Of a DNA stretch of 6,257 nt, positions 5,552 through 6,257 are shown in pieces. The stretch is from Pernthalerella sp041176585. GTDB lineage: Bacteria; Pseudomonadota; Gammaproteobacteria; Burkholderiales; Burkholderiaceae_D. Under the pieces are notes generated by a model that worked only from the letters and a program-made list of their open reading frames with translations, was not told the DNA's origin and made no database searches. Location of the stretch: the NCBI GenBank assembly GCA_041176585.1, contig JBEDCU010000029.1, forward strand, positions 1-6,257. The letters are read 5' to 3'. How positions within the stretch are numbered: the stretch's first letter is position 1; each line of letters begins with the position of its first letter. The position numbers and the translations under genes are program-made.

Positions 5552-6154
5552 TTAAGCTGGCGAAATTTCACTTTTTATTTGTGATTGAACTTGGTCATGA
5601 AGCTCGCTTACATAATCACCAAAACAATAAGCGGCACCTAAAACTAGCCCTGATGCTACTGCCACACCAACCCAAGCCGCACGACTTGCAAGATCATTTG
5701 GGCCCAACATCATAATAAAAGGCATACTCAGTCCAGCGACTGCGGATGCAGTGAGTACAAATCTATTTGTACGAGCTACCAACCTAGGTTCGGAAGATGA
5801 CTCTGCTACAGGCACCGGATTTACTTTTATTATTTCACTTTCTTCTGATTCATTCGACGCTTTAGAGGCATAGCGAGAACCAGATTGATCTACCGAACGT
5901 TCCGGCGTTGAAGACTTATTAAACAACTCACGACTATTTTGTGCTTGTGGTGTTTTGGTCTTTAGTCTCGGTGTTTTGATCGTTGATGTTAATTCCACTG
6001 ATTCATCGTTATTTCTCGCAGAATTTTCCTCATTGATCTGTGATTTATTCTTAACGCTTACAGTTGAATGAAACGAAACATCTGATTTTTCTTGTGATGC
6101 AGATTGGGAAGGGTAAGAATTACGTTGACTTGCTGAGGAAGTGCTAGTTGACAT
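5552..6154 (-). CDS. Uncharacterised protein, 200 aa, Ser-rich N-terminus plus two-helix membrane hairpin
   Basis: I do not recognise a family. Residues 1-130 are highly polar and rich in Ser, Thr, Asn, Gln and Glu, beginning 'MSTSTSSASQRNSYPSQSAS', and are almost certainly disordered. A degenerate 7-residue repeat ends in 'IKTP' and 'TKTP' (about 56-69), and an acidic patch 'SEESE' sits near 102-108. Two hydrophobic segments follow, about 132-150 ('FVLTASAVAGLSMPFIMML') and 159-178 ('AAWVGVAVASGLVLGAAYC'). They are joined by a short 'GPNDLASR' turn, giving a membrane hairpin, then a roughly 20-residue polar tail ending 'SQIKSEISPA'. There is no N-terminal signal peptide. This layout resembles bacterial effectors that insert into host membranes (the chlamydial Inc type has a similar bilobed hydrophobic hairpin), but no homology is claimed. 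It could equally be an inner-membrane protein with a cytoplasmic tail. The start is supported by AAGGA six bases upstream. It is convergent with the 109-aa gene. Confidence 0.75.
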   Translation of the reverse strand: MSTSTSSASQRNSYPSQSASQEKSDVSFHSTVSVKNKSQINEENSARNNDESVELTSTIKTPRLKTKTPQAQNSRELFNKSSTPERSVDQSGSRYASKASNESEESEIIKVNPVPVAESSSEPRLVARTNRFVLTASAVAGLSMPFIMMLGPNDLASRAAWVGVAVASGLVLGAAYCFGDYVSELHDQVQSQIKSEISPA

Positions 6155-6257
6155 TAGTGGTCCTTTTATTAAGTGAAAACACTAAGACATTAGCAATGAT
6201 TAGGCCAACTCAACCCTCGCATATTTTTAAAAATTTAACTCAAAAATAATTATTAAC
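6155..6257. other. AT-rich upstream region of the 200-aa gene
   Basis: No gene is visible in the last 103 bases. The far end (about 6221-6257) is very AT-rich, as upstream elements often are. On the minus strand, TTGAGT (6213-6208) and TAATGT (6192-6187) are a marginal promoter pair, 15 bases apart and so shorter than ideal. No -10 close to consensus was found, so the promoter remains unassigned. Confidence 0.4.
6161..6165 (-). promoter_or_regulatory. Ribosome binding site of the 200-aa orphan gene
   Basis: Read on the minus strand, AAGGA lies six bases before the ATG at 6154-6152, a good spacing that fixes the start. It lies in the loop of a possible short hairpin (6154-6159 pairing with 6180-6185). 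Confidence 0.65.

Overview
The window looks like a chromosomal stretch from a gammaproteobacterium. The TtcA, GlmU and GlmS proteins are full length and resemble enterobacterial versions closely enough to map catalytic residues one to one. Base composition is moderately low in GC (a by-eye impression, not computed). The two Ser/Gln-rich orphan proteins at the right end would fit a host-associated lineage such as the Legionellales/Coxiellales, but that placement is inference only.

Left part (1-1658, all + strand): the 3' end of a short-chain dehydrogenase/reductase of the pteridine-reductase (FolM-like) type, then a dihydroneopterin aldolase (folB-like), then ttcA, which makes 2-thiocytidine at tRNA position 32. 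The spacing is tight: about 35 nt between the first two and zero nt between folB and ttcA. This suggests one transcript joining pterin/folate metabolism to tRNA thiolation.

Middle part (1659-4948, + strand): a 96-nt gap holds a good extended -10 promoter candidate. It is followed by glmU and glmS, 8 nt apart, with the glmS ribosome binding site overlapping the glmU stop codon. GlmS makes glucosamine-6-phosphate. GlmM, which is not in this window, isomerises it. GlmU then acetylates and uridylates the product to UDP-GlcNAc for peptidoglycan and LPS. All key catalytic residues are present in both enzymes.

Right part (4949-6257): a 214-nt intergenic region contains nested CGGCAAA/TTTGCCG inverted repeats. 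Next comes a 109-aa orphan protein (+), a perfect 10-bp inverted repeat between convergent genes, and a 200-aa orphan protein (-). The latter has a roughly 130-residue Ser/Thr/Asn-rich, probably disordered N-terminus followed by a two-helix hydrophobic hairpin. The right edge is an AT-rich upstream region for this minus-strand gene. These two orphans are the only non-housekeeping content and are the most promising part for novelty. Their composition and architecture resemble secreted or membrane-inserted effector proteins, but nothing in the sequence proves this. No RNA genes, CRISPR arrays, insertion sequences or integration sites were seen.
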